Positions 46,307 to 55,412 are shown, numbered from the stretch's first letter. The stretch is 64,000 bases of DNA from Beduini massiliensis (GCF_000829905.1 NZ_CDPP01000004.1:272001-336000), one strand, 5' to 3'. Made by a program: numbers and translations. The notes: generated by a model from the letters alone, not told the origin.

Positions 46307-46364
46307 TTCTTTTAATTCTCTAAGAGATCATGCCTAAAACAATGGACATGGTCTTTTATTGTTT
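46307..46364 (+). repeat. Duplicated terminator, copy B (right flank of the LytTR cassette)
   Basis: 53 of 58 positions match 41210-41267 in the same orientation. It retains the hairpin AGATCATG / CATGGTCT (one mismatch in the upper stem) and the TTTATTGTTT tail, so it terminates the surface-protein gene. Confidence 0.85.
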
Positions 46365-46466
46365 CAAAGATAAAACTGATCTTATTTCCAGACTACACAA
46401 AACCAAATCAAGTAGTATTATTTTGTCTTAAAATTGTGTATAATAAAAGGCATGGAGGTGATAAGT

Positions 46467-47912
46467 ATGACATTTGATTTTATTAATGCAATCATCCATT
46501 TGCTTTATGAAAATCCGGATGTCTTTATCACGACTTTATTTTCATCAGCCCAAAACCACTATGAAATGAAAAAGTGGATGGTTGAGCAAAACATTGACTT
46601 TCAATGGTTAAAAAGAATCAAAGAAGATGATCTGCCGCTTCTAACCGGACGTAAAGAAGTCATTCAGATCGAAGCATTACTAAGAATGGATATTCAAGGA
46701 GAATTAGATGCATTTATCGCAAAGAATCGCTTAGAGACGCATTACCTGCTTTTCCCAGGAAAAGATCAGCAAAATCCAATTAATCAATGTTTTATTGATA
46801 AAGATTATATGAAAAAATTACAGGATTTATATAGCGGCATGATTTTTTACCCGTTGGAGGCTTTCGATGAAGATCGTTATATGTTTTCTAACCCTGCTCA
46901 TATTCTAATGCAGGCTCTATTTAATGCAGATCAATGGCCGGGCATTTTAAAAATTCATGAAGATGAAATCTGTTTTATCCCGGTTCATTCTAAAGATGAA
47001 CTCGAAGCAATCATTCTCAATGGAGTGGCTACGCAGTTAAAACAAGATGAAACTTTCTTTATTCATTTAAGCGATTTACATCTGGGATCAAAAAAACATA
47101 ATTCCGGTGCGGCGGCGTTGATACGTTCCTTAGATAATCTCTATCCCTCTTTACCAAAAGAGAATCAAACGAAAATTCTGATTACTGGGGATTTAATGAA
47201 TAGTCCCAATCGTAAAAATATGTACTTAGCTTCCGGATTAATGAATGATCTAAAAAAACGTTATAAAGCCGATATTTCCTTTATTCTAGGAAATCATGAT
47301 GTGATTGTTCACGGGCTGAATTTACTACGTGTGCAAAAAGCAAAGGTAGTCGCTTACTTGCTTGGCGAAAATATCAAAGTCTTGGAAAAAGAAAAAATTA
47401 TCTTAATTAAGATCAATTCCGCTTATGAAGGAAATCTTGCCCGTGGTAAAGTAGGAGCACAACAACTTGAAGAAATTGACGAAGAATTATCGGCTATCAC
47501 AGATTTAGCCAGTTATCAATTAATGGTCATGATTCATCATCATGTATTCCCGATTGATAAAGCAGATTTCCTAAAGAAAAAATGGAACGAGAAAAAAGTA
47601 TTAAGTAAGATTATTGAAACATCAAAAGAATTGGTCGACTCCGATATTTTGATTGATTGGCTGGAAAAACGAAATGTTCAATATATCTTGCACGGACATA
47701 AACATATTCCGTATTTTAGAAAATATCATCAGTTCTATGTGGTATCCTGTGGTTCTTCATGTGGCTACTTAAAAGAAAGCCGAATGAAATATTTAAGCTA
47801 TAATATATTAAAATATGATAATCAGACCCATCAAATGAAAGTTTGTCTGATTTGTTATGAAGCGGCAAATGGAAACGAAGGACGCCGTATTGAAGTTCAT
47901 CTTTTTAAATAA
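46467..47912 (+). CDS. Calcineurin-like metallophosphoesterase with unknown N-terminal domain
   Basis: A 481-residue protein. Residues about 1-190 form an unrecognised domain (perhaps a toxin- or nuclease-like partner region). Residues about 205-470 are a metallophosphoesterase with all metal motifs: SDLHLG, TGDLMN, GNHDV, MIHHHV and HGHKH. The substrate is unknown. I chose the ATG at 46467 (ATGGAGGTG 7-8 nt upstream); the in-frame ATG at 46434 has no RBS. A TATAAT lies at 46438-46443. It is the first gene right of the cassette. Confidence 0.82.
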   Translation: MTFDFINAIIHLLYENPDVFITTLFSSAQNHYEMKKWMVEQNIDFQWLKRIKEDDLPLLTGRKEVIQIEALLRMDIQGELDAFIAKNRLETHYLLFPGKDQQNPINQCFIDKDYMKKLQDLYSGMIFYPLEAFDEDRYMFSNPAHILMQALFNADQWPGILKIHEDEICFIPVHSKDELEAIILNGVATQLKQDETFFIHLSDLHLGSKKHNSGAAALIRSLDNLYPSLPKENQTKILITGDLMNSPNRKNMYLASGLMNDLKKRYKADISFILGNHDVIVHGLNLLRVQKAKVVAYLLGENIKVLEKEKIILIKINSAYEGNLARGKVGAQQLEEIDEELSAITDLASYQLMVMIHHHVFPIDKADFLKKKWNEKKVLSKIIETSKELVDSDILIDWLEKRNVQYILHGHKHIPYFRKYHQFYVVSCGSSCGYLKESRMKYLSYNILKYDNQTHQMKVCLICYEAANGNEGRRIEVHLFK

Positions 47913-47949
47913 TAACACCATAGTGGTTGGCTATGGTGTTATTTTTTTA
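47911..47949 (+). terminator. Strong terminator of the metallophosphoesterase gene
   Basis: Thirteen-bp perfect stem AATAACACCATAG / CTATGGTGTTATT, 7-nt loop, T run. It also holds the TAG of the converging lipoprotein gene, and may terminate both ways. Confidence 0.92.
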
Positions 47950-48674
47950 TATTCAATTGTCTGTATATTTGGATTATACTCCACTGTATATTCTATCCTG
48001 TTGCCTTCTATATCATTAATATTCACACGAGCAGTCCATTGATTGTTTTGAGCTAAAGAAGAGAGTTGTGAAAAGATCGGTACAAGTGCCTGTTTAAATG
48101 CTTCTTCATCACCATACCCCTGTCCGCTTTGCATATTATAATTAATAATAAATGAGAAATAGATCTGATACTCTTTTAAAAGTGAAATATCAAAATGGGT
48201 GAATGGCAATCCTTTTCCTTTAAAAAAGAAGAACTCTTTTCCTGAAAGCATTTTTTTATTATATTGATTATTACCCTCTTTATCCCTGGGAACTTTAAAA
48301 TCATAGAAAATATCTAAATTTTCACTTTCTTTAAATCCCGGAAAGACATCTTCAAAATAAGTTAAAACGATTTCTTCGGAACGGCTTTTAGCATGATTTA
48401 AGATGGTCCAGCGAAAATCTTCGCGATTATCAAAAGCCAGCAGATAGGTTTGACCATCATCAGCCAGATAAGATATCTCATATTGATCGTACTCTCCATG
48501 CAATGGAACGGGAGAACTATTATATTTTACACGTTCATTTTTAATGACTGCGTAGTCCTTAAATGCAAAGTCGAGATATGTTTTATATTTCTCTATATAA
48601 TTTTCATCGTAATTGATCTGACAACCGCATAAAAATAATCCCGCAAGTAGAAGAAGTAAAAATTTTCTTTTCAT
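47931..48674 (-). CDS. Unknown lipoprotein, last gene of the methionine operon
   Basis: A 247-residue lipoprotein with signal KRKFLLLLLAGLFLCGC (lipobox LCGC). The mature region, beginning QINYDENYIEKYK, has no recognised domain and looks alpha/beta. I chose the ATG at 48674: AAAGGTG lies 10 nt upstream, and the in-frame TTG at 48683 is too close to it. It starts one base after the metH stop, so it is probably cotranscribed, although a link to methionine metabolism is not evident. Confidence 0.7.
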   Translation of the reverse strand: MKRKFLLLLLAGLFLCGCQINYDENYIEKYKTYLDFAFKDYAVIKNERVKYNSSPVPLHGEYDQYEISYLADDGQTYLLAFDNREDFRWTILNHAKSRSEEIVLTYFEDVFPGFKESENLDIFYDFKVPRDKEGNNQYNKKMLSGKEFFFFKGKGLPFTHFDISLLKEYQIYFSFIINYNMQSGQGYGDEEAFKQALVPIFSQLSSLAQNNQWTARVNINDIEGNRIEYTVEYNPNIQTIEYKKITP

Positions 48675-48675
48675 A

Positions 48676-51033
48676 TCAGCCAATCACCTTTTGTGCGATC
48701 TCCACACTTTGCAAGGCATCTTTTGCGTAATAATCAGCATGAATCTGTTGTGCATATTCCGGTGTCAGCACCGCTCCTCCTACCATGATCGGACAGACAT
48801 GTTCAATCTGTTTTAATAACGCAATCGTCTTTTCCATCGATACCACCGTTGTTGTCATAAGGGCGCTTAATCCAATAAGCTTAGGCTGATATTGATGATA
48901 GGCTTCCACTACTTTTTCCACCTTTACATCACGTCCTAAATCAATCACTAAAAAACCATAACTTTCTAAAACAACTTTCACAATATTCTTTCCAATATCA
49001 TGGATATCTCCTTCAACCGTAGCTAAGACAATAGGACCTTTCAGTGTCTCTGTATCCTTTTTAAAGGTCTCTTTTAAAATCTCAAAAGCCATTTTGGTTG
49101 TTTCAGCCGATTGAATAAGCTGTGGTAAAAAGACGGTTCCTTTTTCAAAGCCATTCCCTACTTCTTCGAGTGCGGGGATGAGGATCGTGTTGATAATCTC
49201 CATCGCGTTTTTTTCTTCCAACTGTTTACGTGTTGCTAAGACCACTTCGTCCTTGATTCCTCGCATCACAATTTCTTTTAAAGTAAAGACAGTGTTTGAA
49301 GATACCGGCGGCTTTTTAGTCTGTTCTACATGTCGTTCAATATAACAAGCCGCATCAACATCGTTATGATGCAAGACATTGAACGCATCGATGACTGCCA
49401 TCATTTCCTGATCCATTGGATTCATGATAGGAAGATCCAACCCAGCTGTCATCGCCATGGTCAGATAAGTACGATTAAGCAACGGACGATCGGGAAGTCC
49501 AAACGATACATTGCTGACCCCTAGAACTGTGTGCACGCCAAGTGTTTTGACCATTTGAACAGCTTTGATCGTCTCCATGACCTCCGATTGTTTGGCAGAA
49601 GCCGTCAATACCAGACAGTCGATTACAATGCTGTCTTCATAAATGCCATAATCTTTAGCTTTGGCGATGATCTTTTTCGCAATTTCAAAACGATCTTCCG
49701 CACGGTCAGGAATTCCCCGATCATCTAATGTTAAGCCGATGATGATGCCGCCATATTTTTTAACGATCGGGAAAATGCTTTCCATTGATTCCATTTTACC
49801 ATTAACCGAATTGACTAAAGGGCGCCCGTTATAATAACGACAGCCAGTTTCCAATGCTTCAATATTCGAACTATCAATCTGTAAAGGTAAGGTCACCACT
49901 TCCTGTACCATCTTAATTACATTTTTCATTGCCAAAGGTTCATCAATTCCCGGAACTCCGACATTGACATCTAAGACATGAGCGCCGGCACGTTCCTGAT
50001 TGATCGCTTCTAAAACAACACGATCATACTGTTGATCCAATAATGCTTGTTTCAATTTTTTCTTTCCGGTGGGGTTCAAACGTTCCCCGCATACCGTAAT
50101 CGTTTTTCCTAATTCTATTGTATCCGTTCCACTGGAAACCAAGGTTTTATTAGATATCTTGCGCAGAGCAGTCTGTCTTGGCAATGTTTGTTTAAGCAAT
50201 TCAATAAATGCCGGGGTAGTTCCACAACAGCCGCCGATAATGCTGACCCCCTTTTTAGCGTAAGCCAAAACAGAAGCACAGTAATGCTCACGCGTAATAT
50301 CAAAATGCGTATGCCCATCTACTAAGCAAGGCAACCCCGCATTAGGCTGAATCATGACCGGTAAATGAGAAACAGACAGAATTTCTTCGATAATCGGTTT
50401 TAATTCATCCGGCCCCAGTGAACAGTTAACCCCTATGGCATCGACCCCTAATCCACTGCAGACATTAACCATTGTTGTAGGTGTGCTTCCCGAAAGTGTA
50501 CGTCCATTCGCCTCAAATGTCATTGTTACAAAAATCGGCAGATCACAATTTTCCTTCGCCGCCAAGATTCCCGCCTTGACTTCATAAAGATCACTCATGG
50601 TTTCAAACAAGATGAGATCCACCTCATCTTTTGCCAACAAGACCTGTTCCTTAACAATATCGTAAGCTTCGTCAAAAGTAAGTGTTCCCATAGGTTCCAT
50701 AAGACTTCCGATGGGTCCGATATCTAAAGCAATATAGGCTTCTTTTCCTACTTTCTTTCTTGCCTCTTTCGCATTATGTACAGCGGATTCTATGATTTCT
50801 TTTAATGATGCCGGTGCTTCTTTCATCTTTAATCGGTTTGCGCCAAATGTATTCGTTGTGATGAAATCTGCTCCTGCCCGCAAATAGGCTTCATGAATAT
50901 CTTGGAGCCATTTTGGATGTGTTATATTCAGCATTTCCGGGATTTCTCCGGCTTTTAACCCTTTTTCCTGCAGTTGGGTTCCCATTGCCCCATCAAAGAT
51001 CAGCAAGTCTTTTCCTAATCGATCTTGTAGCAT
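48676..51033 (-). CDS. metH: Cobalamin-dependent methionine synthase lacking the activation domain
   Basis: A 785-residue MetH. Homocysteine-binding domain (about 1-290, zinc Cys in GVNCSLGP and GGCCGTTP), methyl-THF pterin-binding domain (about 310-570), B12 cap (about 580-660) and B12-binding Rossmann domain (about 665-785, EGDIHDIGKN with the cobalt-ligand His). The C-terminal AdoMet-dependent reactivation domain of long MetH (about 1,200 residues) is absent; a separate protein at 51015-51647 supplies it. RBS AAGGAGG. Overlaps that gene by 19 bases. Confidence 0.95.
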   Translation of the reverse strand: MLQDRLGKDLLIFDGAMGTQLQEKGLKAGEIPEMLNITHPKWLQDIHEAYLRAGADFITTNTFGANRLKMKEAPASLKEIIESAVHNAKEARKKVGKEAYIALDIGPIGSLMEPMGTLTFDEAYDIVKEQVLLAKDEVDLILFETMSDLYEVKAGILAAKENCDLPIFVTMTFEANGRTLSGSTPTTMVNVCSGLGVDAIGVNCSLGPDELKPIIEEILSVSHLPVMIQPNAGLPCLVDGHTHFDITREHYCASVLAYAKKGVSIIGGCCGTTPAFIELLKQTLPRQTALRKISNKTLVSSGTDTIELGKTITVCGERLNPTGKKKLKQALLDQQYDRVVLEAINQERAGAHVLDVNVGVPGIDEPLAMKNVIKMVQEVVTLPLQIDSSNIEALETGCRYYNGRPLVNSVNGKMESMESIFPIVKKYGGIIIGLTLDDRGIPDRAEDRFEIAKKIIAKAKDYGIYEDSIVIDCLVLTASAKQSEVMETIKAVQMVKTLGVHTVLGVSNVSFGLPDRPLLNRTYLTMAMTAGLDLPIMNPMDQEMMAVIDAFNVLHHNDVDAACYIERHVEQTKKPPVSSNTVFTLKEIVMRGIKDEVVLATRKQLEEKNAMEIINTILIPALEEVGNGFEKGTVFLPQLIQSAETTKMAFEILKETFKKDTETLKGPIVLATVEGDIHDIGKNIVKVVLESYGFLVIDLGRDVKVEKVVEAYHQYQPKLIGLSALMTTTVVSMEKTIALLKQIEHVCPIMVGGAVLTPEYAQQIHADYYAKDALQSVEIAQKVIG

Positions 51034-51647
51034 CTTGTATTCCTCCTTTGGAAATCACAGTTTTCTTTCAGCACGCAGTCTCTGCATGTTTTTTTATGAC
51101 CGGAATCCCCAATACCGATAATGCCGATCATTGATTTTTGTGGAATCATCAAATCTCCATCACTCAATTCTATTCCGATCCTTTTATGAATTTCCAATAC
51201 TTTAGCGATCTTTCGATTAATCGATAAAGGTGTCTGCTCATAACCGGGACAAAAGCGGTACGTTCTCTGACTTAAATTCAATGTTTGTTCAAAGGCATCA
51301 CATTGTGATTCCACATAGGCACTGCCGATGGCATCCATTACGATCATTCTTGCCTGATCAAATTTTCCGTAATAGCGGATTCGACGTTCTAAGCCGGACC
51401 CTAAAGTACAGGCTATGAGGATACAATGAGAACAATTTTCTAATAAACGATTCAATGCCGGATAATCTAAATTTAGATCAATGGCAGGAATGGACAAAGG
51501 CTGATGTGCTAATGTAAATGTTTCATAAACCGCTTTAAATTCAGCGTACTTCTCTACTTCCTTCGTGCATTCCTCCATCATCGCTTCCATTTCCGGAGTA
51601 ATGGTCTGCGTCATATAGCCTAAATACTTTAACGCTTGTTCATTCAT
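51015..51647 (-). CDS. Stand-alone MetH reactivation-domain protein with C-terminal Cys cluster
   Basis: A 210-residue protein related to the Met_synt_B12 activation domain, which binds AdoMet and helps remethylate oxidised cobalamin. The hallmark is RFCPGYEQTPLSIN (RxxPGY) followed by MIPQKSMIGIIGIG. The last 25 residues add a CX2CX5CX8C motif (CRDC ... C ... C), suggesting a zinc or Fe-S site, absent from fused MetH domains. It lies between metF and metH, overlapping both genes (4 and 19 bases). Confidence 0.87.
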   Translation of the reverse strand: MNEQALKYLGYMTQTITPEMEAMMEECTKEVEKYAEFKAVYETFTLAHQPLSIPAIDLNLDYPALNRLLENCSHCILIACTLGSGLERRIRYYGKFDQARMIVMDAIGSAYVESQCDAFEQTLNLSQRTYRFCPGYEQTPLSINRKIAKVLEIHKRIGIELSDGDLMIPQKSMIGIIGIGDSGHKKTCRDCVLKENCDFQRRNTRCYKID

Positions 51648-52534
51648 GGATTCATCCCTTTTAGCACCTCTGGGATGGCTTCAAAAATACTCTTGGCAAT
51701 TCTTGGTTTATTCATCGTATAAATATGAATCCCATCAACCCCATTGGTAATTAAGTCTAAGATCTGCATCGTCGCATACTGTACTCCGATTTCGCGCATT
51801 GCTTTTTGATTATCACGATAACGTTCGATCATCGTCGAAAGATCATAAGGAATATTACAACCGCATAGCTTCGCTGTATGAAGCAATCCTTTAGCGTTCG
51901 TTACCGGCATAATCCCAGCTAAAATCGGAACATCAATACCTCTTTTACGAATTTCCTTTACTAAACGATAATAATAGTGATTGTCAAAAAAGATTTGGGT
52001 AATCAAATATTTAGCACCTGCCTCTACTTTTCTGACTAAATTTTCCAAATCACATTCAAAGCTGTCTGCTTCCTGATGCACTTCCGGATAACATGCACCA
52101 CTTAAACAAAACGTATCACCAAATTCTTCATAAATAAATTGATTCAGATCACTGGCATACATAAAATCCGGTTGTTCTGCTCGTTTAAAGTCCGGATCTG
52201 CGGGATAATCCCCTCTTAAAGAAAGTATATTTTCTATATGATTCTCTTTTAATTCCTTGCAGATCGTCTTTATTTCTTCCTTCGTCGATGTAATACAGCT
52301 TAAATGAGCCACTGCCTCGATTTGATATTCATTTTTTATTTTAGAAGCAATCTCAACCGTTTTCCCTTTAGAACTTCCTCCGGCTCCGTATGTTACTGAA
52401 ATAAAATCCGGATTCAAATGGGCTAATTCATCAATGGTACGATAGATGGAATCAATATTGCCATCTTTATTTTTAGGTGGAAAAATCTCAAACGAGATCG
52501 TTGCTTTCTTTTTTAACAGTTCATCTATTTTCAT
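51644..52534 (-). CDS. metF: Methylenetetrahydrofolate reductase
   Basis: A 296-residue flavoprotein of the MetF family that makes 5-methyl-THF for MetH. It is a TIM barrel with SFEIFPPK (catalytic Glu), SVTYGAGGS, LRGDYP and TQIFFDNHYYYR. Length is standard for the short bacterial enzyme. RBS AAAGGAA; it starts 12 bases after the upstream HAD gene and leads the metF/activator/metH set. No S-box or other methionine riboswitch lies directly upstream. Confidence 0.95.
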   Translation of the reverse strand: MKIDELLKKKATISFEIFPPKNKDGNIDSIYRTIDELAHLNPDFISVTYGAGGSSKGKTVEIASKIKNEYQIEAVAHLSCITSTKEEIKTICKELKENHIENILSLRGDYPADPDFKRAEQPDFMYASDLNQFIYEEFGDTFCLSGACYPEVHQEADSFECDLENLVRKVEAGAKYLITQIFFDNHYYYRLVKEIRKRGIDVPILAGIMPVTNAKGLLHTAKLCGCNIPYDLSTMIERYRDNQKAMREIGVQYATMQILDLITNGVDGIHIYTMNKPRIAKSIFEAIPEVLKGMNP

Positions 52535-52546
52535 ACAAATTCCTTT

Positions 52547-53311
52547 CTAATCAATCCAGCCAAAATGCTGACAGGCATACTCAATCCCATTTTCTTTATT
52601 GGACTTCGTAATAAATGTTGCAATTTCTTTTAACTCATCGATGGCATTCCCCATAGCAATCGACATTGGTGCTTGCTTAAACATGGTGTAGTCATTATGT
52701 CCGTCACCAAATACAACGATATCTTCTTCATTACCGCCAATTAATTGAACAAGATCGACAATACCATGATATTTATCATCCGGTTCTACAATAATACCAT
52801 CTGGACGATAACGCATGTACCCCAATGTTTTTAAATGCCTTAACTGTGATTCTTCCTCTTGCGTCATCGTGATATAAACTTTATAAATCTCTTTTAACTG
52901 ATGAAAATCCATATCCGGCTTCACGATAATGTCACACCATCCGGCATCTTCTTTAGGCGCCGTTTTAGTATAATGGGCAGGAGTATCATCGATTACCACT
53001 TCGACATGGAAGCCATTCGCCATTGCTTCATCAATGATCAGCAAAGCCTTTTTGCGGTCTAACGGATGAATCCACTGCACTTTTCCATCAATAGTGATGC
53101 CATTCCCACCATCATGAACAAGATTAAGAATTCCTGTTTCCTCTGCGGCATCCATTGCCATCCAATGGGCACGCCCGGTTGCAATCGCAACAAAATGTCC
53201 ATTTTCCTGAAGTTTTTTTAAAGCACGTCGGGTTGAAGGCAGAATAATTCCCCCCGGATTATCATTGGTTAATGTTCCATCAATATCAAAAAACATATAT
53301 TTCTTTTTCAT
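52547..53311 (-). CDS. Cof-type HAD-IIB phosphatase
   Basis: A 254-residue cytoplasmic HAD hydrolase with motif I FFDIDGTLT, motif II AIATGRAH (Thr), the C2B cap, Lys in the middle, and motif IV GDGHNDYTMF. The family dephosphorylates sugar phosphates or cofactor intermediates such as PLP; the substrate is unknown. It is the first gene of the metF-metH transcript and has a promoter at 53363-53390. It is closely related to the truncated protein at the right edge of the window. Confidence 0.88.
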   Translation of the reverse strand: MKKKYMFFDIDGTLTNDNPGGIILPSTRRALKKLQENGHFVAIATGRAHWMAMDAAEETGILNLVHDGGNGITIDGKVQWIHPLDRKKALLIIDEAMANGFHVEVVIDDTPAHYTKTAPKEDAGWCDIIVKPDMDFHQLKEIYKVYITMTQEEESQLRHLKTLGYMRYRPDGIIVEPDDKYHGIVDLVQLIGGNEEDIVVFGDGHNDYTMFKQAPMSIAMGNAIDELKEIATFITKSNKENGIEYACQHFGWID

Positions 53312-53362
53312 AATTTCTCCTTATTATTGAACCATATTTTTTTAATCTTCACAATATTTATA

Positions 53363-53390
53363 ATTATACCAAAAATGTGTTATTTGTCAT
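53363..53390 (-). promoter_or_regulatory. Promoter of the HAD-metF-metH operon
   Basis: ATGACA (53385-53390), 16-bp spacer, TGG-TATAAT (-10 at 53363-53368); extended -10. Confidence 0.65.
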
Positions 53391-53410
53391 AGTTTTTTAC
53401 TATATCAAGC

Positions 53411-53434
53411 AAAAAAAACACCTTTGAAGGTGTT
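53411..53434 (-). terminator. Terminator of the polysaccharide deacetylase gene
   Basis: ACACCT / AGGTGT stem with loop TTGA (wider AACACCTT/AAGGTGTT) and a T run on the minus strand, reaching the stop codon. Confidence 0.85.
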
Positions 53435-54836
53435 AGTTATAAATACGATGATGGGCTGTTGGTGAATCTTCTTCCAACGCTTTAAAGACATAGCCGCGAT
53501 CCTGATAATATTGAATAATGCTTGGCAGGGCTTTAACACTTTCCGTACTTCCTCTGCCATCATGCATCAGCATAACAATACGGGTGATTCCATCTCCGCT
53601 TTCAACCGCACGGGTAATCATATCTTGTGCGGTCAGCCCGGCATTGCCATCGCCTATATCGGCATTCCAGTCATAATAAATCATCCCATTGCGATTTGAA
53701 TAATCACTTAATCGAGAAATAATGCCTTTATTATAATGACTGCTGACGGTATTGCTGCTTCCGCCGGGAAAACGAAAGATGTTAGGACGATAGCCGATCT
53801 GCCCTTCCACTACATCGGTAATTTTATTCAAATCTTCGATATAAGCTTCATCACTTGAATAAATTTTATCATAGTCATGACAGTACGTATGCATCCCAAT
53901 GGCATGCCCCTGATCATGCGCCTCTTTAATATAGCTGTAATATTCCGGACACATCCCGGTAACAAAAAAAGTTGCTTTGGCGTTATAACGTTTTAAAATC
54001 GATAGAATTTCCGGAGTATTAAAACTAGGTCCATCATCTATCGTTAAGTATACGACTTTCTCAGCATTCTTAACTTTGGTAATTTCAATTTCACGCGTAT
54101 ATACCGCTTCATTGCCCTGTCTGTCTTTAGCCGTATAATATATTTCATAATTCCCCGGCACACTTTCTCTGACCTTACTGAAATCCGCCGTAAACTCGGG
54201 ATCTGGGTCTTGGTTATCAATTGCTTTTACCCCGTCATAATAATTGATAGGACTGCTCGCCGGAGCCGTCATTTTACTTAACCCCTGCATGACCGGTGGT
54301 GTTTTGTCTTTCTTTTCAATATGAATTACAGTTTCTTGGGTGATTTGATTGTCCCATTCATCTGTAACGATGACTTTTACTGTATAATCTCCTAATTCAC
54401 TAAAATCATAATCCTGATCAAAAGTAACGGTTGTTGCTGAATCGTCATGAATGCTTTCAATAAGATCTTCCGGCAAAACAGATTCTCCCTGAATAAAAGT
54501 TGCTTCTTTCAGCGTTACTTCCGGTACTAAGTGATCCACAACAAAAACCCGCAGTACATCCTGTTTCTCTTCAAACGTATATGTAAGTTCATATTCGCCT
54601 AGTTGATCCGTATGGACATCTCCTGCTATATTGACCTCTTTACCTTGATATTGTTTTCTTAAATAACCTTTAGGATCAAAAGTGTCATGTATGCACAGTT
54701 CTGCTTTTGATGTTGTGAGAAGTTTATTCTTTTTTAATAAAAATACGGATGCGCCGGCTATTGCCGCTAATAAAATAACGGTGATACTCCCGATCAACAT
54801 TGCCAAACGCATTTTTCTTATTTTTCTTTTAGCCAT
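53433..54836 (-). CDS. Peptidoglycan/polysaccharide deacetylase with Ig-like repeats
   Basis: A 467-residue exported enzyme. An N-terminal helix (about residues 10-35, MLIGSITVILLAAIAGASVF) anchors it. Three Ig-like (DUF5011/HYR-like) repeats fill about 45-255. A NodB domain follows (about 262-450): TIDDGP, HTYCHDY (metal His pair), RFPGGSSN, DWNADIG and LMHDG. It would deacetylate GlcNAc or MurNAc in the wall, as in lysozyme resistance. I chose the ATG at 54836 because TAGGTGGT precedes it; the upstream ATG at 54854 has no RBS. Confidence 0.9.
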   Translation of the reverse strand: MAKRKIRKMRLAMLIGSITVILLAAIAGASVFLLKKNKLLTTSKAELCIHDTFDPKGYLRKQYQGKEVNIAGDVHTDQLGEYELTYTFEEKQDVLRVFVVDHLVPEVTLKEATFIQGESVLPEDLIESIHDDSATTVTFDQDYDFSELGDYTVKVIVTDEWDNQITQETVIHIEKKDKTPPVMQGLSKMTAPASSPINYYDGVKAIDNQDPDPEFTADFSKVRESVPGNYEIYYTAKDRQGNEAVYTREIEITKVKNAEKVVYLTIDDGPSFNTPEILSILKRYNAKATFFVTGMCPEYYSYIKEAHDQGHAIGMHTYCHDYDKIYSSDEAYIEDLNKITDVVEGQIGYRPNIFRFPGGSSNTVSSHYNKGIISRLSDYSNRNGMIYYDWNADIGDGNAGLTAQDMITRAVESGDGITRIVMLMHDGRGSTESVKALPSIIQYYQDRGYVFKALEEDSPTAHHRIYN

Positions 54837-54882
54837 TTTACCACCTATTATCATTCTATGCGTATAACGTGTTGCACATTCA

Positions 54883-54911
54883 TTGTCTTTTTTTCTTATT
54901 CTCTATATAAT
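54883..54911 (+). promoter_or_regulatory. Promoter of bcp
   Basis: TTGTCT (54883-54888), 17-bp spacer, TATAAT (54906-54911). Confidence 0.7.
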
Positions 54912-54935
54912 TATTTCTATACAGGAGGTTACAAC

Positions 54936-55397
54936 ATGTTGCAAATTGGAGATAAAATTCCAGCTTTAGATTATCAGTTGGATAATGGAAACGCCGGAAA
55001 TTTACATGATTTATTGGGAAAGAAATGTATTTTATTCTTTTATCCAAAGGATTCTACACCGGGCTGTACAAAAGAAGCCTGCTCAATTAATGATCATTAT
55101 CAGCTTTTAAAAGATCTTGGTTATACTATTTTAGGAATCAGTCCGCAAAACGCCAAATCTAAGGCAAAGTTTAAAGAAAAGAATCATTTAATGCTTGATT
55201 TTATTTGTGATGAAGATACTTCCATTTGTCAAGCATTCGGTGTATGGCAGGAAAAAAAGTTGTATGGCAAAACGTATATGGGTGTGGTACGTACAACCTT
55301 TGTTATAGATGAATCCGGTACGATTACTCATCTTTTCAACAAAGTCAAAGTGGCAACACACGGACAAGACTTATACGAAACATTAAAAGAGGGATAA
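54936..55397 (+). CDS. bcp: Thiol peroxidase of the Bcp/PrxQ type
   Basis: A 153-residue peroxiredoxin that reduces peroxides using thioredoxin. Peroxidatic Cys44 lies in KDSTPGCTKEAC and the likely resolving Cys49 lies five residues on, the alpha2-type 2-Cys PrxQ arrangement. I chose the ATG at 54936 because CAGGAGG is 7 nt upstream; the in-frame ATG at 54858 lies before the promoter. Monocistronic. Confidence 0.94.
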   Translation: MLQIGDKIPALDYQLDNGNAGNLHDLLGKKCILFFYPKDSTPGCTKEACSINDHYQLLKDLGYTILGISPQNAKSKAKFKEKNHLMLDFICDEDTSICQAFGVWQEKKLYGKTYMGVVRTTFVIDESGTITHLFNKVKVATHGQDLYETLKEG

Positions 55398-55412
55398 TCT
55401 TATCCCTCTTTT
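55385..55412. terminator. Bidirectional hairpin between bcp and a HAD gene
   Basis: Thirteen-bp perfect stem AAAAGAGGGATAA / TTATCCCTCTTTT with a 2-nt centre. It contains the bcp stop and the end of the converging gene. Confidence 0.8.

Noticed and set aside
51644-52546. A SAM or other methionine riboswitch before metF
   Set aside because: Only 12 bases separate metF from the upstream HAD gene, and the operon promoter at 53363-53390 has no leader long enough before the HAD gene that looks like an S-box.
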